Origin: Clostridiales bacterium
GTDB taxonomy: Bacteria; Bacillota; Clostridia; Lachnospirales; Lachnospiraceae
Length of the DNA: 35,600 nt
Direction of reading: 5' to 3'
Assembly: GCA_021202175.1 (NCBI GenBank)
Contig: JAJQDO010000180.1
Span: 1-35,600 of the forward strand
Below the pieces are notes generated by a model. The model was not told the origin of the DNA and ran no database searches. It saw only the letters and a program-made list of their open reading frames with translations. A program made the translations under genes and the position numbers. Shown here piece after piece: positions 16,276-25,533 of the stretch (its first letter is position 1; each line of letters begins with the position of its first letter).

Positions 16276-18006
16276 ATGGCGAAGAAAAAATACTATGCTG
16301 TAAAAACAGGGAGAAAACCAGGAATTTATGCCACCTGGACGGAATGCGAGAAACAGGTAAAAGGATATCCGGGAGCAGTATTTCAGGGATTTGTGACCTG
16401 TGAGGAAGCAGAGAAGTGGCTGGGGTCAGGGCAGAATGGAAACATGCAAACCGCAGTGAAGTGGCTAAGTTCAGAACAGGATGAAAGTAAAGAAACTACA
16501 GAGATATGGTCGGAGTCAGAACAAAATGGAAGCAGACAAACCACGGAAAAATGGTCGGAATCAGAACAAAATGGACGCGGACAAACCACAGAAAAATGGC
16601 CATGGTTAGAGCAGAATGGAAGCAAACAAACTATAGAAAAAGAGATAGAGATGAGTGGATTTAAAAGTGAATTTAAACTGAAACAGAAGGAAAACAAGGG
16701 TGATAATGCATCGCGGTTTCCAGACATTTCAAAGCAGAGGATCGTTCTCAATGAGGAACAGCGCACGGCTTGTGATGTTATGGAGGGACAGGAGAATATC
16801 TTCCTGACAGGAGAAGCGGGGACGGGAAAAAGTACCCTTCTTAAGCACTATCTTCGTAAAGCACAGCAGAAAGATAAAAATGTGATTGTGTGTGCTCCCA
16901 CAGGCATCGCGGCGATTCAGATTCATGGTGCGACCCTCCATCGCGTCTTTAAAATCGGTCTGGGACCGATTTTGCCGGATAAAAGAATTACGAAGATGCG
17001 TGATGAAGTAAAACAGGCGGATATCATTATCATTGATGAGATCAGTATGTGTCGGTTCGATGTTTTTGATTATGTCTGCCGATACATTGAGAGAGCGGCT
17101 AAAGTGTCCAAACGACCGAAACAGCTGATTGTCGTGGGAGATTTCAGTCAGCTGGCACCAGTGTTGCAGGACAAAGATCGACAGATTCTGGAAGAAGCCT
17201 GGCTGCATCAGATAGATGATGTCGGCGCCGGGTTCGCCTTTGTGGCACCAGCCTGGCAGAGGATGCATTTCCATACCATCGTTTTGTGGGAAGTCATGCG
17301 ACAGAAAGAGGATGAGGAATTCATCAAACAGTTAAATAAGATTCGCTCTGGCGATGATAGTGCCATCGACTGGTTTAATGCACATACTACGGCGCAGGCA
17401 CAGCCGGGAATTTATATGTTTGGTACGAATCGGCAGGCCGATGCCAAAAATAAGAAAGAGATTGAAGCTTTGCAACAGCAGACACATGTGTATGTGGGAA
17501 AACTGGACGGATTTCAGAAAGAGCTTCCCACCAGCGAGGAATTAGTCCTCTGCGAAGGCGCGCGCGTGATGAGTGTGATGAATGATCAGAATGGAAAATA
17601 TCAAAATGGTTCTCTGGGAACAGTGAAAAAAATGAAGGATAGTTCCGTGGTGGTGGATTTTGATAACGGAGCGACTGCGGAAATCGAACCCTACACCTGG
17701 CAGGATATCGACTATCGTGTGGAAATCGACGAGGCAACGGGCAAAACCAAACTGGTGGAAGATGTTCTCGGGGAATTTACGCAGCTGCCGCTAAAGATTG
17801 CATTTGCTGTGACCATACATAAATCGCAGGGACAGACTTACGACAGTGCCAATCTCGACCCGAACTGCTTTGGTGATGGGCAGCTTTATGTTGCTTTGTC
17901 CCGTGTGACCAGTGTGGATGCCCTGCATCTGCTGCGACCGATTCGGCGCAGAGACCTGCGGGTGTCGGCAGAGGTGAAAGAGTTTTATGAGGGCTTACCG
18001 TATTAG
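16276..18006 (+). CDS. Pif1-like DNA helicase with N-terminal viroplasmin/RNase H1-type hybrid-binding domain
   Basis: The 576-residue product has three parts. Residues 1-48 match the viroplasmin (Cauli_VI) domain found at the N-terminus of RNase H1, which binds RNA/DNA hybrids (KYYAVKTGRKPGIYATW, GAVFQGFVTCEEAEKWL). Residues 48-122 are a five-fold 15-residue repeat linker. From about 160 a superfamily-1 Pif1-type helicase follows: Walker A GEAGTGKST (179-187), Walker B IIIDEISM, VVGDFSQLAPV, and the C-terminal AVTIHKSQGQTYD and YVALSRVTS motifs. The combination suggests unwinding of RNA/DNA hybrids or R-loops; that is inference. Start ATG 16276 has GTGAGGA (16264-16270) 5 bases upstream. It appears monocistronic. 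Confidence 0.9.
   Translation: MAKKKYYAVKTGRKPGIYATWTECEKQVKGYPGAVFQGFVTCEEAEKWLGSGQNGNMQTAVKWLSSEQDESKETTEIWSESEQNGSRQTTEKWSESEQNGRGQTTEKWPWLEQNGSKQTIEKEIEMSGFKSEFKLKQKENKGDNASRFPDISKQRIVLNEEQRTACDVMEGQENIFLTGEAGTGKSTLLKHYLRKAQQKDKNVIVCAPTGIAAIQIHGATLHRVFKIGLGPILPDKRITKMRDEVKQADIIIIDEISMCRFDVFDYVCRYIERAAKVSKRPKQLIVVGDFSQLAPVLQDKDRQILEEAWLHQIDDVGAGFAFVAPAWQRMHFHTIVLWEVMRQKEDEEFIKQLNKIRSGDDSAIDWFNAHTTAQAQPGIYMFGTNRQADAKNKKEIEALQQQTHVYVGKLDGFQKELPTSEELVLCEGARVMSVMNDQNGKYQNGSLGTVKKMKDSSVVVDFDNGATAEIEPYTWQDIDYRVEIDEATGKTKLVEDVLGEFTQLPLKIAFAVTIHKSQGQTYDSANLDPNCFGDGQLYVALSRVTSVDALHLLRPIRRRDLRVSAEVKEFYEGLPY
16417..16641 (+). repeat. five-fold 45-bp tandem repeat inside the helicase gene
   Basis: Five consecutive 45-base units encode 15-residue repeats, each beginning with Trp and most following the pattern W-x3-EQNGSxQTTEK. 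Units 3 and 4 are nearly identical (WSESEQNGSRQTTEK and WSESEQNGRGQTTEK); units 1, 2 and 5 are more degenerate. The repeat keeps the frame, so copy-number changes would lengthen or shorten the linker without breaking the protein. Confidence 0.85.
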
Positions 18007-18208
18007 GACATGTCAAAAATGATTAGAAGGTATGGATATACAAAGTCAATCAGATCAAATATTATATGATATAGTATTGGTTCAGAGCGATAAGATTTTG
18101 AATCATAATGAAAAAAATGTTCCTCGTGTCTTTCTCTTTTGTCATGTATACTATATGAAGAGGAGTTTAAGAATCTATTGTATCTTACGGATAAAAAGGA
18201 GAAATGCT

Positions 18209-18853
18209 ATGATGAAGAAAGTTGGTTTTTTTGATTATGAGGGAGAGTTACATCGCATATGTACCAAAGTCATGTATATTGTGACGGCGAACCTTCTGTT
18301 TCTGTTGTTTAGTATTCCTGTCGTGACAATCGGTGCTTCAAGGGTCGCAATGCATACTTTGCTTTTGAAATGTAGTCAGGGAGAGGAAGTACCGTTGTTT
18401 CGAACGTTTTTTCATGTGTTTCGGGAAAACTTGAAAAAGGCTACCTTGCTTTGGGGAATCATGTTGCTGGCATTGACTTCGGTTGGAATCAATGTGTTCT
18501 TTTCAGGCTGGATGGACAGCACGTTTACAGGAGTGCTTCATGGGTTTTGTGCAGTCATTTTAATAGTCCTGCTGATTTTATGGATTTACCTGTTTCCAGT
18601 GATGGCGTATTATGAAAATACGATAACTGGATATCTGAAATATTCCATGGCACTTGCGATTGCCCATTTACCTCAGACCGCATTTATGATATTTATACAG
18701 GTTTTGACTGTGGTGGTAATATTGTTGAGTCTGCAGTTTTTACCATTCGCAGTAATGCTTGTATTACTCTGCGGATTTTCATTGCCAGCTTATGTAAGCT
18801 GCAAAACAGTATATAAACTTTTTTGCTATCCAGAACTGACAAAGATAGGATAG
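18209..18853 (+). CDS. YesL-family (DUF624) membrane protein
   Basis: The 214-residue integral membrane protein has about five hydrophobic helices. The N-terminal segment (FFDYEGELHRICTKVMYIVTANLLFLL with PVVTIGASRVAM) is typical of the YesL family. These proteins of unknown biochemical role are regularly encoded beside YesM/YesN two-component systems and sugar ABC importers in Firmicutes, as here. ATG 18209 is the chosen start, because AAAAAGGAG (18193-18201) is 7 bases upstream; the frame is open further upstream to 18032 but that part is not protein-like. The kinase gene starts 9 bases after its stop, so the two are very likely co-transcribed. Confidence 0.85.
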   Translation: MMKKVGFFDYEGELHRICTKVMYIVTANLLFLLFSIPVVTIGASRVAMHTLLLKCSQGEEVPLFRTFFHVFRENLKKATLLWGIMLLALTSVGINVFFSGWMDSTFTGVLHGFCAVILIVLLILWIYLFPVMAYYENTITGYLKYSMALAIAHLPQTAFMIFIQVLTVVVILLSLQFLPFAVMLVLLCGFSLPAYVSCKTVYKLFCYPELTKIG

Positions 18854-18862
18854 GAGTGTTTT

Positions 18863-20644
18863 ATGATAAAGAAGGTAAAAGAGCTGTGCTTTCGTTATGG
18901 TATTACAGTACGTATTGTGTTGCTGTATGTTGTTCTGGTAATCATTCCTTTCCTGGTCCTTGTGTTATTTGTTGCGAAAGTATCCTGGAATTATGCCATG
19001 ACGACATTGAGTGATAATACGATGGATGCTATGTCAGTAGTCGAGCATGAGATTAGTTATCGGATCGATAATTATGAAGAACAGTCGATGTATATTTACT
19101 ATAATGGCGCAGTGGAAATGTTGAGCAACGATAAAGAGCTATCAGAGGAAGAAGTGAATCTGCTGCAGAATTCACTGTCAGGATGCTGCGAGTCGGACAG
19201 CAGCATTCATTCGGCTTGTGTGACAACGGGAAATCAGGTTATATATAGTAATACGAAATATCAGGCGCTTGTTGACATCATGGCTTCTCATGAAGAGGAG
19301 ATTATAGCCGCAAACGGTCGATGCTTGTGGTACGCGACCAATGAACTGTATGGAAATGATACGGAAAATAACTACATTCTTGCACGTTCTTTAAACAGTG
19401 CTGCGGAAAAGAACGTTGGTATCCTTTATCTGGTAATTGATGACAGCATGATAACGGATGCCTTTAACCAGATGAATTCGGAAAATGCATTGAAATATCT
19501 GTTGAATCAAGATGGTACGGTAATGTATTGTACGGATGAATCTTTGTTTGGAACGGTGTGGGATCTCTCTCTCATAGGAAATGGCGAGGATATCAGTGGA
19601 AAGGAAATTTCACTGGAGGGGAAAAAGGCATTGGTGACGGCGACTTGCGTAGAAACGACAGGGTGGTATTGTGCCTATACGATTTATCAGTCAGAGATAA
19701 TGCAGAGTTTTTCGAATCTGACGATGTTATTTATTGCGATTCCTGTCATCTACATCCTGTTCCTTTTGAGCATGTTGTTTATGCTAAAAAAATATATTTT
19801 TCATCCCTTGGGAATTCTTAAAAATTCCATGGATCAGTATGCTAGGGATGGACTGGAAGTTGTTGATTTGGAAAACATTGGTGTTGGAGAGTTGAGAAGT
19901 CTGTCTAAGCATTTCAATCATATGACAATGCGTATTAACAATCTTATGACGGCCTACAAAGAAAAAACTGATGAAATTAACCGGCAAAAAATGGAGATGT
20001 TGGCATCACAGCTGACACCTCATTTTATATATAATGCGCTTAATACGATTAAATGGGTGGCAGTTCTGAATCATCAGGAGAAGATTCAGAAGCTTGTGGA
20101 GTCATTGGTATATATTTTTATGAGTGCCGCGCATACGGAAGATGCGAACTATTCTGTAAAAGATGAGCTGGAGTTGATTGAAAACTATGCTGTTCTGCAG
20201 AAAGCTCGTTTTATGAATTTTGATTTGATAATAGATGCAGAGGAAGACTGCCTGGATTGCAGGTTGCGAAAGCTGTTGCTTCAGCCTGTGGTGGAAAATG
20301 CCATTATACACGGCCTGGCCAGAGGAAGTGTGCGAAATTCCGAGATTAAGATTCGTGTCTGGATGGATGATGATCTACATATCATCGTAACAGATCAGGG
20401 TGTAGGATTTGATGTGCAGACATGGAGAGAGAAACAGCCAGAAGTTGCAGAGTATACAGAACATACAAATATTGGGTTACATCATGTGGAACAGGTCATT
20501 GCACTGGAATATGGAGAACCATATCATATGGAAATATATAGCGAACCAGGGAAAGGTACAGAGATTCGCTATTTTTTGCCGGCCTTGCAAAGCAGAGTGT
20601 CAGAAGGAGGAGAAGACAATGATTCGAGTAGTACTGGTGGATGA
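18863..20644 (+). CDS. YesM-type sensor histidine kinase
   Basis: The 593-residue membrane kinase has TM1 at about 14-36, an extracellular sensor of about 245 residues, TM2 at about 285-310, and a HAMP linker to about 360. The LytS/YesM-type dimerisation box SQLTPHFIYNALNTIKW carries the phospho-accepting H387. The HATPase domain shows VVENAIIHG (N box) and VTDQGVGFD (G1). The family phosphorylates AraC-type YesN regulators in response to extracellular oligosaccharides, sometimes via a binding protein. AGGAG lies just before the ATG at 18863. The 3' end overlaps the response-regulator gene by 26 bases, which indicates translational coupling. The ligand is not evident but should match the GH78/GH30 substrate. 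Confidence 0.92.
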   Translation: MIKKVKELCFRYGITVRIVLLYVVLVIIPFLVLVLFVAKVSWNYAMTTLSDNTMDAMSVVEHEISYRIDNYEEQSMYIYYNGAVEMLSNDKELSEEEVNLLQNSLSGCCESDSSIHSACVTTGNQVIYSNTKYQALVDIMASHEEEIIAANGRCLWYATNELYGNDTENNYILARSLNSAAEKNVGILYLVIDDSMITDAFNQMNSENALKYLLNQDGTVMYCTDESLFGTVWDLSLIGNGEDISGKEISLEGKKALVTATCVETTGWYCAYTIYQSEIMQSFSNLTMLFIAIPVIYILFLLSMLFMLKKYIFHPLGILKNSMDQYARDGLEVVDLENIGVGELRSLSKHFNHMTMRINNLMTAYKEKTDEINRQKMEMLASQLTPHFIYNALNTIKWVAVLNHQEKIQKLVESLVYIFMSAAHTEDANYSVKDELELIENYAVLQKARFMNFDLIIDAEEDCLDCRLRKLLLQPVVENAIIHGLARGSVRNSEIKIRVWMDDDLHIIVTDQGVGFDVQTWREKQPEVAEYTEHTNIGLHHVEQVIALEYGEPYHMEIYSEPGKGTEIRYFLPALQSRVSEGGEDNDSSSTGG

Positions 20645-22112
20645 TGAGGTGCTGGCGAGGATTGGAATTCAATCCCTTATTGATGGGAAAGAAGATATCA
20701 CCGTAACAGGTGTTTTCAGTTCTGCGGAGGATGCTTTGGAGGCGTTACAGGCTGATGCAGTGGATATCGTTATTACAGATATAGAAATGACAAACATGAA
20801 TGGGTTGGAATTTATTCAACAGATTCGAGATAAGCAACTGGCTAACGGAATCATTATCCTGAGCAATCATGATGACTTTCGTTATGCTCAGGAAGCAATC
20901 TCTAGAGGAACCGACAGTTATCTCTTGAAGTGTGGCATTACAGAAGAAACGCTTATTGCCGAAATAAAGAAAATATATGAAAAAAAACGAAAGAAGGGAT
21001 TTGCGGCAGAATCGAGTGAAAGGATGTTTAAACCCAGAAAGAAATTGCAGAAGGGCTGGGTGTATATGGTTGGTATTTTGCAGGCGAATGCCAGAGAAAA
21101 GGAAAGTGATAATCAGTTTAACGATGTAATGCTGGCTTATCTGTTGGAAGATATTCTGTCAAGATATGAGATGGGTTGTTATTATTCCCCTTTTGGGAAG
21201 GAAAGCTTTATAGTTTTCCAGTTTGATTCTCATCTTTCAGAGGAAAAGAGAGACAGTTTATTACGTGAAAATTATGATATTATTACGAAAAATATAGAAC
21301 AATATACCAGTATCCGCTTTGTCTGTGGAGTTAGTGGCTCTTTTTGGGATGAAAAAGAGATATTCGATCGTTACAGGGAAGCGGAAGAGGCTCTATCTAT
21401 GAGCTTTTATGATTGCAATCGGAATATTTTCTTATATGAGATGCATGTCCCTGTCTTTCACATATCCTTCTCCGCAGAAAACTTTTTGGAATCGGATGGA
21501 AAAAAACGATTTTCCCGGGAATTGACGGCTATTATACAGAAAGCTCGTTTTGACCGGGCATCGGTAAAGGATTTAAGGGAAGAACTGATTCAGGCTATCA
21601 ATGTGCTATTCTATCATGTAACCCAGGAATATGGCTTTTGTCAGGAGAAAGTACAGGAGTGGAATTTTGGCGCCAGGGCGATTTCCGTTATCACTTTGTC
21701 AAAAGGAGCAGAGCAATTGGAAGACAGTTTGAATAAGGTTGTCGGCGAAGCCCATGCGGTGATGCTTCAGGAATTTGATGCGGATGGAATGCTTCAAGTG
21801 CTGCGTTATATTGATCAGCATCTGGAAGAGAAAATCACATTAAATGACTTGACAGAGTTTTCTTATATGAGTGTTCCTTCATTCAGCAAAAAATTTAAAG
21901 AGCGTACTGGCATGACGTTGGTACAATATTTAAATGTCAAACGTATAAATAGGGCGAAAATTCTTTTGAAAAATCAAAACTACAGTCTCCAGCAGGTGGC
22001 AGAGGAAACAGGATTTTCAAGTGCCAATTATCTGACTCGTGTGTTTAAAAAAATAGAAGGGCAAACAGTAGGAGATTATCGAAAGAAATTTGGAATTATG
22101 TCTACGGAATAA
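20619..22112 (+). CDS. YesN-type response regulator, AraC-family DNA-binding domain
   Basis: The 497-residue regulator has an N-terminal receiver with acidic pocket D8/D9, phosphorylation site D54 (ITDIEM) and K104. The middle is a helical, poorly conserved region. An AraC-type double helix-turn-helix occupies about the last 100 residues (ITLNDLTEFSYMSVPSFSKK, FSSANYLTRVFKK). The start is ATG 20619, with AAGGAGG (20604-20610) 8 bases upstream, inside the kinase gene; the frame is open upstream but only as kinase shadow. It should be phosphorylated by the adjacent kinase and activate the importer promoter at 22211-22239. It ends before a good terminator, so the importer genes probably form a separate transcript. 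Confidence 0.93.
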   Translation: MIRVVLVDDEVLARIGIQSLIDGKEDITVTGVFSSAEDALEALQADAVDIVITDIEMTNMNGLEFIQQIRDKQLANGIIILSNHDDFRYAQEAISRGTDSYLLKCGITEETLIAEIKKIYEKKRKKGFAAESSERMFKPRKKLQKGWVYMVGILQANAREKESDNQFNDVMLAYLLEDILSRYEMGCYYSPFGKESFIVFQFDSHLSEEKRDSLLRENYDIITKNIEQYTSIRFVCGVSGSFWDEKEIFDRYREAEEALSMSFYDCNRNIFLYEMHVPVFHISFSAENFLESDGKKRFSRELTAIIQKARFDRASVKDLREELIQAINVLFYHVTQEYGFCQEKVQEWNFGARAISVITLSKGAEQLEDSLNKVVGEAHAVMLQEFDADGMLQVLRYIDQHLEEKITLNDLTEFSYMSVPSFSKKFKERTGMTLVQYLNVKRINRAKILLKNQNYSLQQVAEETGFSSANYLTRVFKKIEGQTVGDYRKKFGIMSTE

Positions 22113-22142
22113 AAACAAACGACTACATAAAAATTTGAACAG

Positions 22143-22187
22143 AAAAAGAAGATTTTGAATCAAGTGAAATCTTCTTTTTTTATTTTT
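22143..22187 (+). terminator. intrinsic terminator after the two-component genes
   Basis: AAAAAGAAGATTT (22143-22155) pairs perfectly with 22167-22179 across an 11-base loop, followed by a T-rich tract. It separates the regulatory genes from the importer operon. Confidence 0.8.
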
Positions 22188-22210
22188 AATCTAGCTTAGA
22201 AGATTGTGCC

Positions 22211-22239
22211 TTGTCGAAAACAGCAAAATTTTTTATACT
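22211..22239 (+). promoter_or_regulatory. promoter of the importer/glycosidase operon
   Basis: TTGTCG (22211-22216) and TATACT (22234-22239) are exactly 17 bases apart, 97 bases before the binding-protein ATG. The -35 is imperfect, as expected for a promoter needing an AraC-type activator. Confidence 0.6.
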
Positions 22240-22253
22240 GATTATACAAATTA

Positions 22254-22263
22254 CAGCTAGCTG
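22254..22263. promoter_or_regulatory. 10-bp palindrome near the transcription start of the importer operon
   Basis: CAGCTAGCTG is a perfect palindrome 14 bases downstream of the -10 element. Its place suggests a repressor or catabolite-type site, but it does not match the usual cre consensus and may be chance. Confidence 0.3.
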
Positions 22264-22335
22264 AAACCCGCAACAAAGTGAAAAGAGAATATCAAATGTG
22301 GAACGTTTGATGGAAAGAAAGAAGGAGTAAAGATT

Positions 22336-23607
22336 ATGAAAAAGTTTAAGAAACTTTTGGCAATACTATTAAGTTCAGTTATGGCGATGAGCCTCATCGC
22401 TTGTGGAAGCAGCGGGTCTTCGGATGCAGAAGATAGTTCCGAATTAGAAGGCGGAGTCAGCGGTTCCCTGCTGATTTGGGAACACGATTACAGCTACGAA
22501 GAAGGAATAGAAGCTTTGATAGAAGGTTTTAATGAATTGTATCCAGATGTTGAGATCACTTATCTGATTCGAGGCGATGGTGATTATGATAGTCTTTTGA
22601 AAACAGCGTTGCAGTCCGGCGATGGTCCAGACATTTTCTGGACAAATGGTACTGCCACTTCAACAATGCCTGATCTGGTAGATAACGGAATGATTGTCGA
22701 TTTGACTGATGTGGTAGATATGTCTTTCATCTCTGAGGATGCTCTGAATGTGGCAACGGTTGATGAGGGTATCTATAATGTGCCCTGGATGCAGATGGAT
22801 ACACGTACTTGCTATTATAACAAGGACATGTTTGAACAAAATGGTTGGGAAATTCCTACCACGTTTTCTGAATTTGTAACATTGATGGAAACAATCTACA
22901 ATTCCGGTACGACACCAGTTTCCATGGCTTTAGATTCCTGGTGCCTGCTCTTCGCTTATGAACCGATTCTTGCCGGTTATGATCATGAGTATTGTGAAGG
23001 CCTTAGTGATTACAGTGTCAGTGCAACAGACACCCCGGTACGTGAAGCGATGCAACTGATGGTTGATTGGGCGGAAGCAGGATATTATGGTGACAACTGG
23101 ACGGGGGTTTTGGACAGTTCCAGCCAGATTCTTGCCTTTACTACCGGAAATGCAGCAATGTTCATCGATGGTTCCTGGGATGCATCGAATATTTCCATGA
23201 ACAATCCGGGTCTGAATTATGGCGCTTTTGCGATACCATCCGAAGATGGAACAACTGGTCTGGTGGGTACAGAAGCTCCTGGATTCTCTATCAATACAGA
23301 GAGTCAGAACATGGAAGCTGCTGAACTATTTATGAATTATTGTGCCAGCAAGGAAGGCCAGACCGCGTGGATTCAGGCAATTGGAGGTGTTCCGAGCACA
23401 ACAGAAATAGAATCGAGTTCCGAGATTATTCAGGAGATTTCAGATAGTGGAAACGGTAATACATACCGTAGCTGGCAGAATGTGTTATCCAACTATTCTG
23501 ATGAATCAGAGGCTTCCAATATATGGGCAGATGATTTTACAAAAATCTTTACAGGAGAGATGACGGTAGACGAGTTATGTGATGAAATTGAAGTGTTAAT
23601 GCAATAA
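22336..23607 (+). CDS. ABC sugar importer, extracellular binding lipoprotein (family 1)
   Basis: The 423-residue lipoprotein has lipobox LIAC (C23). The mature part fits family 1 solute-binding proteins: LLIWEHDYSYEEGIEALIEG near the N-terminus, ALQSGDGPDIFWTNG, NKDMFEQNGWEIPTTFSEF in the hinge, and GNAAMFIDGSWD. It captures an oligosaccharide or glycoside outside the cell and hands it to the two permeases directly downstream. No ATPase gene is in the operon, so a shared MsmK-type ATPase encoded elsewhere is probably used, as is common in Firmicutes. AAGGAG precedes the ATG. The aromatic-rich ligand region and neighbouring GH78 suggest a rhamnose-containing ligand (inference). Confidence 0.93.
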   Translation: MKKFKKLLAILLSSVMAMSLIACGSSGSSDAEDSSELEGGVSGSLLIWEHDYSYEEGIEALIEGFNELYPDVEITYLIRGDGDYDSLLKTALQSGDGPDIFWTNGTATSTMPDLVDNGMIVDLTDVVDMSFISEDALNVATVDEGIYNVPWMQMDTRTCYYNKDMFEQNGWEIPTTFSEFVTLMETIYNSGTTPVSMALDSWCLLFAYEPILAGYDHEYCEGLSDYSVSATDTPVREAMQLMVDWAEAGYYGDNWTGVLDSSSQILAFTTGNAAMFIDGSWDASNISMNNPGLNYGAFAIPSEDGTTGLVGTEAPGFSINTESQNMEAAELFMNYCASKEGQTAWIQAIGGVPSTTEIESSSEIIQEISDSGNGNTYRSWQNVLSNYSDESEASNIWADDFTKIFTGEMTVDELCDEIEVLMQ

Positions 23608-23625
23608 AACAAGAGGGGGATTTTT

Positions 23626-24549
23626 ATGAGTGGTACAATGGTTAGAAAAAAACATCATAAGAGCCGAAATTATCGGCTCTTTATCCTCCCAGCTTTGATT
23701 TTTTACACAGTTTTTATCGCTTTTCCAATTGTGTATGGCCTGTTCCTTGGATTTACAGACTGGTCCGGCGTAGGATCTTTTAATATCGTAGGTCTGAAGA
23801 ACTTTATTACGATATTTACGGACGAACGTTTCACACCTACCTTCTTTAATGCATTGATAAACAATTTTAAGTATCTGATTTGCGTTTGGATTATCATCAC
23901 CCCATTGCAGTATCTGCTTGCATATCTGTTGTATTTGAAGATACCGGGTCGTAAATATATTCAGTTTATGCTTTTTCTGCCGCAGGTCATCAGTTCTGCT
24001 ATTGTAGGATTCTTTGCCACATTGGTATTTGACCCGAACATTGGATTTGCAAACAGTTTACTATCTACATTAGGCCTGGAAGAGAGTGCATGGTTTGGTG
24101 ATCCTAATATGGCATTTAAACTTTTGATTATCGTAATCATCTGGCAAAGCACCGGAACTGGAATCATGATTTTTTATGCGAATTTTATGGACATTTCCAG
24201 TGATGTGATGGAGGCCAGTAAAGTAGATGGCTGTACGGAAGTACAACGATTCTTCCACATTATGCTACCGATGTCTCTGCCAGCTGCCTCTTCCAATATT
24301 ACCATGAGCACTATTTGGGCATTGGCTATATTCGATTTGCCTTACATGTTGGGCGGCTCCGAAGGTGGAGTCAGTGGAAGCCTGGATTTTGATAATATCG
24401 TATTTTATCGATATACATTTGGTACCGGATTGAACGGAAAGTCCGACATGGGATTTGGCGCTGCCATTTGTGTGGTCATGTTTGTTATCATGTTGATTGT
24501 TACTGTTATCCAAAACCGTGTGTTGGCTAGATTTGATTATAATTCGTAA
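23626..24549 (+). CDS. ABC sugar importer permease, MalF/UgpA type
   Basis: The 307-residue membrane protein has six helices, the first at about 17-40 (LFILPALIFYTVFIAFPIVYG). The cytoplasmic EAA loop reads EASKVDGCTEVQRFFHIMLP, the contact site for the ATPase. Length and order (binding protein, then MalF-type, then MalG-type) are those of family 1 carbohydrate importers. It starts 18 bases after the binding-protein stop behind AGAGGGGG and precedes the second permease by 14 bases. Both facts point to one operon. Confidence 0.93.
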   Translation: MSGTMVRKKHHKSRNYRLFILPALIFYTVFIAFPIVYGLFLGFTDWSGVGSFNIVGLKNFITIFTDERFTPTFFNALINNFKYLICVWIIITPLQYLLAYLLYLKIPGRKYIQFMLFLPQVISSAIVGFFATLVFDPNIGFANSLLSTLGLEESAWFGDPNMAFKLLIIVIIWQSTGTGIMIFYANFMDISSDVMEASKVDGCTEVQRFFHIMLPMSLPAASSNITMSTIWALAIFDLPYMLGGSEGGVSGSLDFDNIVFYRYTFGTGLNGKSDMGFGAAICVVMFVIMLIVTVIQNRVLARFDYNS

Positions 24550-24563
24550 AGGAGGATTACGCG

Positions 24564-25445
24564 ATGTCTAAAAAAACGAAAAAAGCTCGTGGAAGTTCTA
24601 CAAGTGGCACTGGTGTTATGGGAACAGGACAGAAGGTTGTCCGCGGAATTATTTCAGTTATTTTGATTTTATATAGTTTTATTACTATTTTTGTAGTGGC
24701 TGCCACCATCATGAATTCCTTCAAAACTCAGGGAGATCTGGTAACAAATTTCGTTGGCCTTCCTAAGGAGTTTTCACTTGCGAGCTACATAACGATTCTT
24801 ACAGAAGATAATTTTCTATTGTATCTTCGCAACAGCCTGATTTTGACCGTGTGTGGAACAACGGGATGTATTATTTTATCAGCTATGGCAGCATACGGGA
24901 TTGCTCGGTATTCCTTTAAAGGGAAGGAGATTTTGTCAAATTATTTCCTTATTGGAATGATGGTTCCCATTCAGGTCAGTATCCTGCCATTATTCCTGTT
25001 GCTTAGAACAATAGGTTTGCTGAATAATCTGCTGGGTTTGATTCTGGTCTATATTTCAGGAATCTCCATGTCCTGCCTCGTCTTTCAGAAATTTTTCCGG
25101 ACCATTCCTCCGGCATTGGAAGAAGCAGCCAGACTGGATGGCTGCCATGATATGACCATATTTTTTAAGATCATCTTGCCAATTACGAAACCAACAATCT
25201 TTACTATGGCACTGATTACTGCAATCAATGAGTGGAATGATTTCTATATGCCGATGGTATTGTTGGGGAATGAGAACGTCAAGACATTGACACTGGCTAT
25301 TTATCAGTATGTTAATCAGTTCACTCGCTATATGAGTCAGTCGATGGCCGCTGTTGTAATTACTTTGGTTCCTGTTATTATTGTATATTTTGCTTTTTCT
25401 TCTCAGATTATTGAGGGAATGACCGGAGGAGCCGTAAAAGGGTAA
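24564..25445 (+). CDS. ABC sugar importer permease, MalG/UgpE type
   Basis: The 293-residue membrane protein has six helices and the EAA loop EEAARLDGCHDMTIFFKIILP. It has the typical MalG/AraQ-like C-terminus (SQIIEGMTGGAVKG). It forms the transmembrane channel with the permease encoded just upstream. AAAGGAGG sits 8-9 bases before the ATG. The N-terminal tail (about 30 residues, Lys/Ser/Thr-rich) is cytoplasmic. The GH30 gene follows after 88 bases and is likely in the same transcript. Confidence 0.93.
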   Translation: MSKKTKKARGSSTSGTGVMGTGQKVVRGIISVILILYSFITIFVVAATIMNSFKTQGDLVTNFVGLPKEFSLASYITILTEDNFLLYLRNSLILTVCGTTGCIILSAMAAYGIARYSFKGKEILSNYFLIGMMVPIQVSILPLFLLLRTIGLLNNLLGLILVYISGISMSCLVFQKFFRTIPPALEEAARLDGCHDMTIFFKIILPITKPTIFTMALITAINEWNDFYMPMVLLGNENVKTLTLAIYQYVNQFTRYMSQSMAAVVITLVPVIIVYFAFSSQIIEGMTGGAVKG

Positions 25446-25533
25446 ACAATAAACCTGATAATACTAACACTTATGAGGTGGCAATCTGTTGCATGACAAG
25501 ATACCACCTCAAATTATTCAGGAGGTTTTTAAA

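Noticed and set aside
16417-16641. CRISPR-like regular repeat
   Set aside because: The units are contiguous, in frame and protein-coding, with no unique spacers.
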